DNA of 64,000 bases from Molanna angustata (lineage: Eukaryota > Arthropoda > Insecta > Trichoptera > Molannidae), in contig OY754972.1 of NCBI GenBank assembly GCA_963576475.1, positions 10,003,062-10,067,061 of the forward strand, in the 5' to 3' direction. Shown here piece after piece: positions 44,766 to 55,929 of this stretch; position 1 is the stretch's first letter; each line of letters begins with the position of its first letter. A model generated the notes under the pieces. It ran no database searches. It saw only the letters and a program-made list of their open reading frames with translations, and was not told the origin of the DNA. The position numbers and the translations under genes were made by a program.

Positions 44766-44979
44766 GAACTGAACCTTCAATAGAATTATTTGACGGTTAT
44801 CACAGTTTTAACTTAAACATTATTACAATAAAATAGGTATATGTTCACAGACCAAGATTACTACTTATTCTATGTATATATTATACATCTCTCTTTATAC
44901 TTTATACTTTAATTATATAAATAAAATACACCAATTTTTTAACAGATTTTTAATTATCTCAATAGACACGAAGTTGGAA

Positions 44980-45622
44980 TCTATCTATGGAGATCGCGAT
45001 ACCACTTCCACGCCGGTGGCGTTATAGAACCCATTGGTCCTGTTCACCCCCGGACGCAGCCTCAACGTCGGACAACACAAAATATCCACTATCCATCGGG
45101 TTCAACCACTGCCCCCGACAATCTAACCTCAAACGTCGGGGCAACCGCTCAAGATCGGCAGCAGGGGCAAGCCCCTAGGCACACCGATCGAACGGAAGGG
45201 CTTGTCCCCGCACCCCTCGGTCCTCATGTTGGCGTCCGAAGGCTTGGCGGGCTAACACCGGGGGCATCCGACGCAATCATCACCTGTCAGATATGACGTC
45301 ACAATTGTCAACACAGAATGTCTGACCCGACGTCTGCGCCGGCGGTGTGCCCGAACCTCACACAACATTCGCCACAGTTGACGTGTCACTGCCGAGCGAG
45401 ACTAAAGGCGTTCGTCCTGCTCTTCTCTAAGTACAGAATTGAAGGGGGCACAACAGCGTCGGCCGCCCACCCCTCCTTTACTGCCTAGGCCCTTAGAGCC
45501 GCAACCTAGACGGAATATTTACTGTAGGAGAACCGGGAAATCAAGGCACCTACAGGGCTTACAACCTGTCATCGGCTGGTATAGGTGATCACTTTATGCG
45601 CTTGCGCAACGTTCACCAATTA
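44980..45622 (+). mobile_element. GC-rich LINE 3' region
   Basis: A GC-rich stretch in an AT-rich neighbourhood, with no open frame of interest. It ends with GGAGAACCGGGAAATCAAGG, CTGTCATCGGCTGG and GCGCTTGCGCAACGTTCACC, then runs directly into (TTTTA)n. Its last ~95 bp recur as short fragments at 2490-2600, 27036-27150 and 58870-58985. The pattern (conserved 3' end, variable 5' truncation, pentanucleotide tail) indicates a LINE 3' UTR. I cannot name the clade. Confidence 0.6.
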
Positions 45623-45802
45623 TTTTATTTTATTTTATTTTATTTTATTTTATTTTATTTTATTTTATTTTATTTTATTTTATTTTATTTTATTTTATTT
45701 TATTTTATTTTATTTTATTTTATTTTATTTTATTTTATTTTATTTTATTTTATTTTATTTTATTTTATTTTATTTTATTTTATTTTATTTTATTTTATTT
45801 TA
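45621..45802 (+). repeat. (TTTTA)n microsatellite at a LINE tail
   Basis: About 36 pure units directly after the GC-rich LINE end. The Ile-Leu-Phe-Tyr repeat frame across it is an artefact. Confidence 0.95.
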
Positions 45803-45809
45803 TACAAAG

Positions 45810-46300
45810 TATACAAACAATAACTGGACAAAATATACAGGTGATACAAATATAAAAAAAAATTAGCATGCCCAGCATCACTTACATGTATACATTATTA
45901 CCATTTATATATTTATGTAGTGTAGGAGAAAAAAAGAAAACAGTAAATAATCAGATATGTGACATGTGAGTGGGGAAATTATGCCTTTTTAATGAGATCC
46001 CTATCAATTCAATTCAATTTTGGAAAGTTCTATATATTGCAATACTGAAATTCTTTTCGCTTGAAAATAAGGATTTTTACTACAGCCATCTATGTGTGAA
46101 ATTATGAACATTCTTATTATTTTTTTTAATTTTTTTGTTGTAACGCCATCGATTGAGAGAATTGTTTTTTTGTAAATAATGAGAGCAACAATTCTTATAC
46201 CTGAGGTGACAATGCATTTTTCGCATAGAAGTCACCCCTGAATTACGCCAGACTTATAAGGTCATTTTTGTCTTATTTACCTACTTGTACCAATGTGTAA
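45810..46300. other. AT-rich interval without recognised genes
   Basis: No frame or repeat of note. Confidence 0.4.
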
Positions 46301-46304
46301 GTAA

Positions 46305-46439
46305 TCGAATATTTTTTATTATTGCATATGCGCAAACATTGAATTTTTTTCCCTGTCGGGAGTATCTTTGAAATATCTTTGACTCCCGACAGGGAAAAAA
46401 TCCAATGTTTGCGCATATGCAATAATAAAAAATATTCGA
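46305..46439. repeat. 135-bp foldback (58-59-bp arms)
   Basis: Left arm 46305-46363 and right arm 46382-46439 are reverse complements (TCGAATATTTTTTATTATTG... / ...AATATTCGA) with one or two length differences in the T/A run. The 18-bp loop is ATCTTTGAAATATCTTTG. The arm tip CCCTGTCGGGAGT is also found at 23917-23929. Confidence 0.93.
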
Positions 46440-46444
46440 CACCA

Positions 46445-47510
46445 ATTTTTATTTACCCTAAACAGCAATATGCTGGTATACAGAGTCATAACAATTACAA
46501 TAATTATACAAAAATGAAATACAATGATTCATTTTGCATTTATAATTCGTTTCTCCATTACAAAAAAGTTTGTTTTTTATTAAATAATTGGAAATTATAT
46601 AGGTATATTTTTAAACTCATTTAGCAGTTCATTTAATATTTTCGAAGCCAATATTTTTTCAATATTAAGAACGAAGTTTGCACGTCAAAAATAAATAAAT
46701 CACTAGATCTTATTAGGTATTCCTATACATTGGAGGTGTGGTTGTCGAAGAAAAATAATGATTTCTTCGAAGTTTCTATATACATATAATATGTTAGTAT
46801 GTATTTATTTAGGTTGGCTATGAGCCTTGATGGAGGATGTAATTTCATAAATTGATATCACCATCGCTAAGTTTATTTCGCAGCCACGCTAGGAATAGGT
46901 ATATTGGTTATATATGGAAGGAAAAGTGAAATAGGGAGCAGGTGGGAACGATGGGGTTATTTGGTAAACATCAATTTTCCGGGGACAAATATCGACGGGT
47001 TCAGATGAAGAAAATATACATTTCACACGGGCGACACCAGACATACCTTTGATGGAGTCGAATCTACTGTCACCATCAAAGACTTAATTATGATTAGTGA
47101 TCGTTCACGGGTCAAATTCGACAGTAATTCATAAAAAAATATGTTTGAAAAGTCATTAAATCTTATCTACGATAAAAAACATTATATGCCATCTTAATGA
47201 ATTAGTCACACAAGTCACTTTTACACAAGAGGTCGTGGTCGACCATGATAGATGCGGAAAAATCATACAAAAAATTCTGCGTAATAAACTTCTTCTTCTT
47301 CGATGGCTCTGCTGCCCATATCGAGCCTTGGCCTCCAACTTCTCCTCCTTCTTCTGGGTAATAAACAAACACTTTCAATTACTTGAATATTAAAAGCGCT
47401 GTGATTCTAGAATATAAAACGTTTTTTTATAATTCTAGAATCATAGCTCTTAATATTCACGTATATTTTTCCTTCAATTTCTTAATTTTGAACTTGATAG
47501 AGATAGATAT
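46445..47510. other. AT-rich interval without recognised genes
   Basis: No motif-bearing frame. A short TTCTTCTTCTTCGATGGCTC stretch at 47290-47315 resembles RTE tail sequence in reverse but is too short to assign. Confidence 0.35.
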
Positions 47511-47514
47511 CTTT

Positions 47515-47607
47515 ATATGTCATAGAACTCCATATGATAATTATATCCATGATATGGGTAATAACGAGGGTTTTGATTTCGCCGGTTGGACCAGACTTGC
47601 CCCCCAG
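47515..47607. mobile_element. MITE-like element (GCAAGTC family), right half
   Basis: Matches 28735-28815: TAGAACTCCATATGATAATT, ATGGGTAATAACGAGGG and GACCAGACTTGCCCCCCAG. The left terminal repeat is missing. Confidence 0.75.
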
Positions 47608-47619
47608 AGGTCAAAAAAA

Positions 47620-48120
47620 GACAGTAATTCATAAAAAAATAAGTTTAAAAAGTCTTTATCTACGATAAAAAAAAACATCATGTATTCATAATAATGATAC
47701 TAATAATGAACACTTCCTGCACCCTGCGCAAGTGGCGAGTTTATAAGTAAGGTTCGCGTGGGAAATGAATTTAATTATTCATCAATGGGTACAAAGTTTT
47801 CTTATCACAAAATTCAGTGTAATTGTTTAAGTATCAATTATCAATGCTCACGGTAAATTGTGTATTTTATTTTATATTTTATGTATTTGAATTTAAAACA
47901 ACTGCGTTTGACAATACGTGTTTGACATTGGCACTATGAAAGTAAACAGTCAATGGTTTGATGTGAAATATTTTTCTAATTTTATTTAATGTACGTATTT
48001 GTAACACATATATTACCTATGCATGAATTTGAGCTTTATGCACTCCTATATATAAAGTTCAGTGAATATCACTGAACCCTTAAACAGCTGGACCGATTTT
48101 GATGAATTTTTTTATGTCAA
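47620..48120. other. AT-rich interval without recognised genes
   Basis: No supportable feature. A segment at 47625-47665 repeats 47130-47170 loosely (CAGTAATTCATAAAAAAATA then TTTAAAAAGTC). Confidence 0.4.
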
Positions 48121-48123
48121 AGC

Positions 48124-48312
48124 TGGTTAATTGAAAATACAACAAGCAAAAATAACATTTTACATTGTTCAGTACTCATTAGGAATGTTGCCTTTTAAGG
48201 TCAGGCGAGACAGATGTGTGGGTATACCTCTAAATCGTATCGTGCTTCCTTTTCTAAGGTAATGCACACCCGCACGTACGTCGTTGGTTATCCCACATTG
48301 TTTGCTGAAATA
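48124..48312 (+). mobile_element. RTE-tail short element, diverged copy
   Basis: Same order of blocks as 895-1122: TAATTGAAAATACAACA, GTGTGGGTAT, TAAGGTAATGCACACCCGCA and GGTTATCCCACATTG. The tail is lost. Confidence 0.65.
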
Positions 48313-48384
48313 GCTAATAGCAGGCAAGCCAACGTTTGGGCAGAACAACGTGTGTCGGGTCCGCTAGTAGGTACTTATGTATTT

Positions 48385-48608
48385 ATTTATTTATTTAATA
48401 TTGCTTCTCGGGAAACTAACAGGTACTATGTCAAATATTAATTTAACACGCACCCAATAACAAGTTGCCAAATTCTGGAGATTTACGATATTAATCGTCT
48501 CACAGATTCAGACTGAAAATACAATTAAAAACTGTGTCTCCACCGGGAATCGAACCCGGGACCTTAGGATCAGCAGTAAGATACCCAACCAACTGAGCCA
48601 CGAAGGCG
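48385..48608 (-). mobile_element. tRNA-derived SINE (family 1), best preserved copy
   Basis: Minus strand: intact A-box region (GTGGCTCAGTTGGTTGGGTA), intact B-box hairpin (CCCGGGTTCGATTCCCGG), the TTGTTATTGGGTGCGTGTTA block and a tail entering TTTA repeats (TAAATAAATAAATA on the minus strand). It is preceded at 48606-48612 by GCGGACA. Confidence 0.88.
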
Positions 48609-48634
48609 GACAATTATATATAGTATAGAAATAA

Positions 48635-49000
48635 TTGCAGGTTCTTGTGGAATGGATGAGGATCACATTAATGTTGAGAGTCAAATGCGTTCCAAAAACG
48701 CCTAATGCAAAGTTGAAAGGAATGGTGAACCAAACAATTATTATATTATAATCTCTCCTCTATGGCTCCGAATGTTGGACAATGTATTACTATAGGCAAC
48801 TGAAAACTGCTGAAATGCTTATGCTAAGATGGAGAGTCCTTACCGGACAAAAAAAAGCCACTGAAAAACTGAAAGATGTGGGTCAGTCCTACGATTTTTT
48901 TTTATATACATAGTAAGATAGATAAAAGACAATTAATTAAGATGGTACGGACACGTTGGACGCAGATCACCAGATCATATTGTTAACCAAGCAATCTTCA
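48635..49000 (+). pseudogene. RTE-type LINE ORF2 C-terminal fragment (family F)
   Basis: Begins with a YLGS-like region (LGSCGMDEDHINVESQMRSK), then a stop-disrupted part, SLLYGSECWTMYYYRQLKTA, and, after a frame change, a WYGHV..RSPDHIVNQAI-type end. A reverse fragment of the same family lies at 54560-54790. Confidence 0.75.
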
Positions 49001-49439
49001 TTCATCTTCCTTATTTTTATTTAAGCTATAAATTTAGATTCTGTAGGTAAAAATGGTGCTAGTGGTGGTGAGTTTCAATATGTAAATATTTGATTTTTAT
49101 TCTGAAAAAACTATATAATTATAGATGTTGAATTGTTTCGTATAATAAAACTGTTGGAAACTGTCGTGTTAACTAGACATTAAGTCGCAATACGCACTTT
49201 CAAACCAAGCTTAAGCATATACCTACCTTTATTATAATGTAAAGCATAATAGATAATATATACTTACGTTGTGTGATTACAGAAGGTAGTTTATTCAGAA
49301 ACTGTGAAGGGATGATTATATGTCATGGTTATGTTGTAGTTACTAAGCAATAAGCGCGAACGCTTCCTTTGGCTAGTTTGTTGGTTCAATTTTATTTAAA
49401 AACGAGTGATTTATGGCTAGCCAAAAACTTAGCTACGTT

Positions 49440-50390
49440 AAGATATTGCTGAGGTTGGGTGGAATAAGTTGCCTTGTGGCAATGAACCCGCCTTTGTGAA
49501 CTTTCTGTACATAAATTTAAACAGTTTGTGTTTTTTTTTTTTAACATGTCTACATAGGGGACGCCAGCTATTAGGATTTGGGTCCATTTTACTCTTCCGA
49601 AGAAGCGCACTACGTAGCGTTGGGAGGGGTTTGCAATCTAGAAAAGAGTTTATTAATTCGGATTTTAAAAAGACCCGGGTTGTACGAAGATGGAAACACA
49701 GAATTCGGAAGATCGTTCCACAGTCGGGCTGCTGTATTAATAAAGGAGTTCGAGAAGCGACTTGTTCGTATATGTTGAAGGTCCGCTGTGAATGGATGCT
49801 GCGATTGAGTGAAGCGAGTGACTCTGTTGCGAGTGGGTGGAGGAGGGACCAAAGATGCAAGTTCTTCTGAGCAATTCCCGTGGTAGTATCTATAGAATAA
49901 ACTTAAAATACCGACTCTGCGTCTGTGTTCTAGTGATTGCAATCCATCAGTCAGTGATGGATCATCAATCAGACGTATAGCACGCCTTTGGACAGCGTCG
50001 AGGGTATTCAGTAGGTATTGGGGGGCGCCACTCCAGAGGTGACTGCCATATTCAATAATTGGACGTATTTGCGCTTTGTAGAGTATACAGATCTGGGTCT
50101 TAGTAAAATATCTACGCGCTCTATATAGTACGCTCAATTTTTTGGAGGCGAGTTTCACCTTAGCTTCGATGGAGCCCTTGTAGTGTAATTGGTTCGTTAT
50201 AGATACTCCAAGCAGGTCGATAGAGCTGCTGTTAGGTAGGGTACTTCCGTTGAAAGACACTTGCAATTCATTGGGGTTTCTCTTCGCAGAAATTAGACAG
50301 GCTTGGGTTTTTGAGACGTTAAATGAAACAAGATTACTAAAGACACAACAGATTTCCCAATAACGGTTGACAACACCTGAATGTTTATTT
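49440..50390 (-). pseudogene. CR1/Jockey-type LINE ORF2 C-terminal region
   Basis: Minus strand, open from about 50390 to 49610. It starts just after the RT core with VSFNVSKTQACLISAKRNPN, then LLGVSITNQLHYKGSIEAKV, CILYKAQIRPIIEYGSHLWS, LDAVQRRAIRLIDDPSLTDG, and the terminal AARLWNDLPNSVFP and LFKIRINKLFS. One frame change near 49610 separates the last ~55 codons, which include a run of lysines made by a T10 tract at 49530-49541. RT catalytic motifs are not included, so this is a 5'-truncated copy. Confidence 0.85.
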
Positions 50391-50399
50391 ATGGAACCT

Positions 50400-50880
50400 A
50401 TTTTTTTTTTTGTATGATCTCTGTAAATAAATACTCAAACACAAATACTGATTTTTCATAACGTGAGAGTATTTTGAAATTAACTGATGTCATTGAAGGA
50501 AAACTAATCAGCTCTAAGATTTGTATTTATTATGGGTCAATTTTTAACAGCTCGATAGATCAGTCTCGTAATTGCAACCCCGATCTTTTTAAATCTATTT
50601 TATTTATGTTTAAGCAAACAAACAGCATTACAAAAAATAGGTGTTACTTAAATTGCAAACCAAAACAGTTAGCAGTTATTTTACTCGTCTTGAATAAGAA
50701 ATACCTACTCCATATGTTAAAATTTGACCATATATAAAAAGTTAATAATTTAGTCAATATTAGGTACCTACAGCTAAACAAAATTAATATAAAGGAAAAA
50801 ATAACAAAAAAAATATGTAAATGTGCTCATGAGGAAGGAAAAGGAATGGAAGGAAGTGGGAAATCAGAATCACTGCAACG
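50400..50880. other. AT-rich interval without recognised genes
   Basis: The stretch 50465-50525 (CGTGAGAGTATTTTGAAA, then ACTAATCAGCTCTAAG) resembles 59665-59765. The 87-codon frame 50474-50737 is not recognisable. Confidence 0.4.
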
Positions 50881-50914
50881 TTATCAACCCCTCACCAATG
50901 ACTCGAAAACTCGA

Positions 50915-51830
50915 GACTTGAATCTGCAGGCCAAGTCAGTAAAAAAGTCGAGATCCGACAACGTATCGCCGCTCTTCTCGCCATGTTTACGCCCGTGACG
51001 ACAATTTGTAGTCACTAAGCGCTGTCGAGTTCGTAAATGCACTTATTAGTATTTGTCGCCGTTAGGCTGGCATGCGGTACATTTTTGAATTATCATTTAT
51101 GGCAATACACAATATTTTCCCCATGATTTGAATAAATGTCAAATTTGTTTACTTAAATTTGTTAAATAAATATTAAGCACGAAAGCAAATTATAATACGA
51201 TTAAATTAAGTTTCTTTTGTGTTTATTGAATGTTTTGAGAGTAGTTTTAAAAGTTGTTTTTAATTATATTTCGATCAATTTATCAAGTGTGATGACAGCA
51301 GCGTGTTGTTTTTTTTATTAAAAACTATGCCGAATTTTCTTTGTTAGGTGTTAAAATACATATGTGATAATATCGCTTACAAGAATACTTTCTTAAAATC
51401 AAAAATTATTTTAAATCTATACCTACGGAAAACATTTACGGACGCACATTTCCAATAAATATATAACCATATAAAACTTTTGTTACGCGGTAATTAGCAA
51501 TAAATGAATTACGCGGAATATTTAAAGGGTTTAAAGAATCTCTTAAACGGCGTTGTTTAATCCGTTTATATAATTATTATCAAAATAAATATGAAATTCG
51601 GCATTGTTCGCGTAAAAAATGGCATTTAATTTAACATGGCGGCGTTAGATCTTGTCTCTCAACTCGATGTCGACCCAATCTCGCCGTCAAATAAGTGGGC
51701 GAGAACGACTCGACGCGTTATCTGCTTAGTGACTACCAAAACTGTCAAAATATCGACTAGTCGATATTTTGACAGTTAGTCTCGACATTTATCGGTCGAG
51801 ATCTACTTACAGACTTAGCCTGCTGGCTCT
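50915..51830. mobile_element. Possible ~0.9-kb inverted-repeat element with a 38-bp palindrome
   Basis: Inverted blocks: GTAGTCACTAAGC (51010-51022) with GCTTAGTGACTAC (51724-51736), and a diverged outer pair (about 50925-50950 with 51808-51828). 51740-51777 is a perfect 38-bp palindrome centred on CTAG. No transposase frame. Short inverted pieces with a non-coding centre suggest a foldback or MITE-type element, but termini and target duplication are not clear. Confidence 0.5.
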
Positions 51831-51839
51831 TGTGTGTTG

Positions 51840-52740
51840 ATGGATGTCCACCGCACTAAAAAATGAATTATAATTACTGCAAGCTCATTGTATGTATGAA
51901 TATTGGCAATAGTTTGTTTGTTATTTATTTATTTCACAAATCCAAATATTACAAGAATAAATAATTCTTATGAAAATTACAAAAAAATCAAAAGTACCTG
52001 TTCGGTAAATGTGCCAATAACTCCAACCTTTTCCTTTCCCAAAAGTATTGCTACCTACATCAATAGTCAGTAGGCATTATAATCGTCTACAACTCATTAC
52101 CGTGAAAGTCGAAGAAGTTCGATACAAGACAAAATATACATATTTCAACGTTATTAAATCGATTAACTTAAACTACGCGCCGTGCGCATATAATACTCAA
52201 ACCGCGTTTGGAAGTGGTGTGTTATTCAAACATAATAGTGTTGTGATATAGAGGTTAGAGTGAGTGCCTTCCCCGAAGATCTGCCGATACGAAGGAAGAA
52301 TTTCGGCACCAGATAGGTGCAATATTCCCTTCTCTCTATATCCAACAGTACCGATAAAATTCAATCAACCTATAGTAAAGATGAAATGGCGTCGTATGGA
52401 TGCTTCAACTCCGATTGCTTAAACAAATGTGTTGGATGGTACGATGAATATTTAAAGAAAACAATTTTCATAACGATAAACGAACAAAGTATGCTTATAT
52501 AATATTGTTAGAATTCACTATGTCACAAAACCTTAGAAATTAATGATAAAACTAACAAAAATAGATACATAGGTGTTTAGAGTAATCGTTGTGTAAACAT
52601 AATTTTCTTTTTACTGATAAACAATCATTATTTTTGTATTTAGGAATGTCCAACACCTTCACCACGTAATTGGTCGGTAAATAACGCATTAAATAAAAAC
52701 AAGAAATCGATTCATATTAATAATTGATCGAACGATAGCG
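51840..52740. other. AT-rich interval without recognised genes
   Basis: Frames at 52048-52251 and 52317-52502 show no family motif. Confidence 0.35.
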
Positions 52741-52749
52741 CCACGCGGG

Positions 52750-52930
52750 AAAAATGAAAGAAGAACGCCTGACGATGAAAATAATACAAAGTTGACAGGG
52801 TTAGAACGGGAGTCAGAAATCGTCCAAGAACAGTATAGCTTGACCGTGCGAATGATATCCTGAAAGAAGGGAACTAAAGAAGCTTGAATAAAAGATGAAC
52901 AAGACAGATGAGATGGAAGCGTGCTAATGC
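52750..52930 (+). pseudogene. RTE-type LINE fragment (family B), heavily decayed
   Basis: Plus strand retains GAAAGAAGAACGCCTGACGA, then a diverged GAATGATATCCTGAAAGAAG block, in the same order as 60816-60925. No open frame. Confidence 0.6.
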
Positions 52931-53199
52931 GTGATTTTTTTTTTTTTTTATAAATAGTCAACAGCTGTATAATTTTTTTTTATATAAAACAATTACATAT
53001 AAATTGAGCCAATTACAGACTATTATATATTAGTAATTCACATAGAACACGTACACGCATTCATAAAAAACATGTATATATGAAAATATAAAATAACATA
53101 AGAGAAAAAAAATATATATGAAATGCCCATGAATTTTGTGATATCATAACTCTGAGTTATAAATCTAATATTTATTAGATATCTAAATCCTGAGCTAAA

Positions 53200-53735
53200 A
53201 TTGACGGATCGATTCCCGCTGGAGACACAGTTTTTAATGATGTCTATATTTAAAAGTAAACCACTTTTTGATTCTACATGACCTTTTTGGTTGGATGGAT
53301 GGCAACTAGAGTAAAATATTATGTTTATTTAATTTTTGCATTGTATAATATCAATTGTTTTAAATGACCAATCACAAGAACCTGTAAGCTCCTCCTACAT
53401 AATTAATCTAAAAATATAAGTAAAAATTGTCAAAATAGTCATAAGCTAGTAAATGCCCCTAACAAGGCGAAATAGGCCTATCGCACGTAATAAAATTCAT
53501 GTAGAATCAAAAAGTGGTTTACTTTTAATTATAGACATAATTTATAATGGAATTCTACAAAATGAAAACTTTGTCGATAATTACAGTTTTTAATTGTTTT
53601 CAGTGTGGATTTGAGAGACGATAAATATCACATGTCTCCAGTATGTGGCCACTTATTATCGGGTACGTGTCAAATTAATATGTTGGTTGTTTGTTGCCTG
53701 AGATGCTATAGAAGTAAATAAATAAATTCCATGGT
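53200..53735 (+). mobile_element. tRNA-derived SINE (family 1) split by an insertion
   Basis: 53200-53238 carries the B box and GGAGACACAGTTTTTAAT. SINE sequence resumes at 53583 with ACAGTTTTTAATTGTTTTCA and runs to the GATGCTATAGAAGTAAATAA tail. The 12-bp ACAGTTTTTAAT occurs on both sides of the interruption. Confidence 0.8.
53240..53538. mobile_element. 299-bp TIR element inside the SINE
   Basis: The ends are inverted repeats of about 42 bp with one mismatch; the inner 31 bp (53251-53281 and 53497-53527) are perfect. The left end reads ATGTCTATATTTAAAAGTAA and the right end TTTTAATTATAGACAT. The centre is non-coding. It fits a non-autonomous DNA transposon. Confidence 0.88.
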
Positions 53736-53739
53736 CGTG

Positions 53740-54555
53740 GAGAGTAAAAATACTCAGACCGATGGGGAAGGAGATCGAAATAAAATGTCTTTATGTTTGC
53801 CATATTTCATATTTCAGATGGAGACGGTTCACATTTGATAGAAGTTGTATGTCATTCTCGCCGGGTACCTGTACATATGTATGTATATGCGGAGCTCAGG
53901 TGTCCGATGCACGTACGAGGCTATATCGTGTCTACTCTCCTCTTTATCTAATTAAGGATGTCGAAGGTTTCGGATGTCTGTTCGCACATACACATCCTCG
54001 CCGGACGATCATCGCACATCTGCGACGGTGATTTTTCATCGGCCAGCCATAGCAAAAAAAAAAACCGTCGTCTCTTCTCTCCATCCCTCCATAGCGACAG
54101 AGCAGTCCGGTTGAACAGACAAAAAGAGCGTCCTCTTTCGCTTAGGCATTTTTATGGGCGATCCTTGCACGCGCTGACCGTGGCTGAGATTCCTCATCTT
54201 TTTGCCGACAGGGTTGTCGCAATTGCAGATTTGATGCGTCGTCAGGTCTCGAAGAAATGTTAACAAAATCAGTCAAGATAGATTCCGCGTCCATTGGATA
54301 ACCTATCCAGCACATTAGCCGTTCTTCCACAGTTTCATCTTAATAGTTCTTAGTTAGAATACTCATCTTTTTCCTTCAAATACTCGACGAGTGTTCTTCC
54401 TCCCACTACCCTTCCCATAACGACGAGGTTACAAGAAGCCCCATTGGGAATGTGTCTAAAATATTAGTGGATTCTCTGTTAACATGAAAATAGATTGACG
54501 TCAAATGATCATTTGTCTTCTTCTCCCTTGCTACGTATCCCAACTCTTTGTTAGT
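53740..54555. other. Interval without recognised genes
   Basis: Less AT-biased than its surroundings. Overlapping frames on both strands at 53958-54330 have no motif I can name. Confidence 0.35.
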
Positions 54556-54559
54556 GCCG

Positions 54560-54790
54560 ACTGTTGTGTTCAGCTCTCCTCATCTTTAAATCATATATCC
54601 TTCTGTCTTGTATTATGTCACCTAGGCCATGTCTCTGCCTTTGGTTTCGTCTTTGCACGATCCAGGAATTCTCGGGTCTTCCTATGGATGTAAGTCGGGG
54701 AAGATCCATGGAGATTGCTTGATTTACCATGTGATCTGATGCCCGTACCATCTCAACTGTCTTTTCAAATTCGATTTTCGCATCAACTAT
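54560..54790 (-). pseudogene. RTE-type LINE ORF2 C-terminal fragment (family F)
   Basis: Minus strand: EFEKTVEMVRASDHMVNQAI, then SMDLPRLTSIGRPENSWIVQ and QDRRIYDLKMRRAEHNSR. This is the last part of the RTE-type tail. It directly abuts the plus-strand LINE starting at 54791. Confidence 0.8.
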
Positions 54791-55262
54791 ATGGAATCCC
54801 CAGTACAAGGATTATATTCACGCGTTGGATCAAATTCAGAATAAATTCATCAAATATTCAAACTACCGTTGCAACCAACCTACTATGTTAACTTCTTTAA
54901 CCACGCGACGCACAATTTCAGACCTTATGTTCCTTCATAGCATACTAAATGGAAACATAGAATGCCATGAAATTCTTACCAATATCAAATTTAATACATC
55001 TACTCGCCGGACAAGACATACTTCACTTTTCTTCTCCAATATTTGTAAAACAAATGCTTCCAAAAACGCTCCGATTAACAGAATGATAAACTTATTCAAC
55101 TCTTAAGAAAAACACGCAGACTTAGACATATTTTTTGATTCACATATAACTAATTAGTAATTGGCGTTACAATCTTGGTTTTTGTATTTATTAATTCATT
55201 TTGAAAATATATGTTATATTAAAAAACTGTATGTAACCTTAAGAAATAAATAAATAAACTTT
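54791..55262 (+). pseudogene. CR1/Jockey-type LINE 3' end
   Basis: Plus strand from WNPQYKDYIHALDQIQNKFI through LTSLTTRRTISDLMFLHSIL and RRTRHTSLFF to NAPINRMINLFNS and a stop at 55106. A short 3' UTR ends in CTTAAGAAATAAATAAATAA. 5' truncated after the RT domain. Confidence 0.8.
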
Positions 55263-55269
55263 CATACAC

Positions 55270-55680
55270 ACCCACCCATCCACACACACACACTTTTTAT
55301 AGATATCTCTTTCACACACACTTACATATTGTTACTCTCTCTCATGCGCGCATCACAATTACTAATTCACACTTTTTTATTGTCTTTTGATATCAGGTAT
55401 AGTACGTAAGAGGTACATGTCTTATTTGAATTTTTGCTTATTTCCTTCTTATAATTGTATGCATGTACCGTGTGCTGTCCTTTGTAAAATAAAATAAATA
55501 AATAAATGATCCTTTGTGTAGTTCCTTTTTTACTATGAAAACATTGGTTCTTAAAGCAGTCAAAATAATCATATTAATATCTCTTTGGCTCTCCTAGAGT
55601 CCATTTCCCTACACCGTTAAGGAATCCCATATAATATTTTCATATATTTAGTTTCTCGCTTGTAAATTTGTTTAAAACTT
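55270..55680. other. Interval without recognised genes
   Basis: CA-rich tract (55262-55320) and a second AAATAAATAAATAAATG tail-like run at 55490-55507, which may mark the 3' end of another short retroposed sequence. Confidence 0.4.
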
Positions 55681-55694
55681 ACAAAATGTTTGCC

Positions 55695-55915
55695 AAATGA
55701 TGATGATGACCGTACTTTGAAAAGAGTATTAAATACCTGTCCTGAAGGAAGACGAAGTAGAGGCAAACCTTGGTGAGGTAGCTAGACGATGTGTATGTGA
55801 TGTCATAAAAATAGAGCTGACTAATTGCAGAAGGCTGACGGTCGATAAATATATGAAGACAATTTCTGGAGTAGGCCAGGGTCCACGGAGGACTGTAGCG
55901 CCAATGATGGAGTTT
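55695..55915 (+). pseudogene. LINE ORF2 C-terminal fragment, decayed
   Basis: Plus strand retains CPEGRRSRGKPW, a DDV...DVIKIELTNCRR-like segment and a VGQGPRRTVAP end. This is the GRP-rich and 'trimmed tail' layout of RTE/R1-like ORF2 ends. Assignment is tentative. Confidence 0.45.
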
Positions 55916-55929
55916 ACAAATTAAAAAAA

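Noticed and set aside
44987..45178. Arg/Ser-rich 63-codon frame in the GC-rich stretch as a gene
   Set aside because: Short, no motif, and contained in a LINE 3' region that is non-coding in its other copies.
45585..45866. Ile-Leu-Phe-Tyr repeat frames
   Set aside because: Direct reading of (TTTTA)n.
53958..54330. Overlapping Arg/Ser-rich frames on both strands
   Set aside because: They shadow one another and have no recognisable domain or partner.
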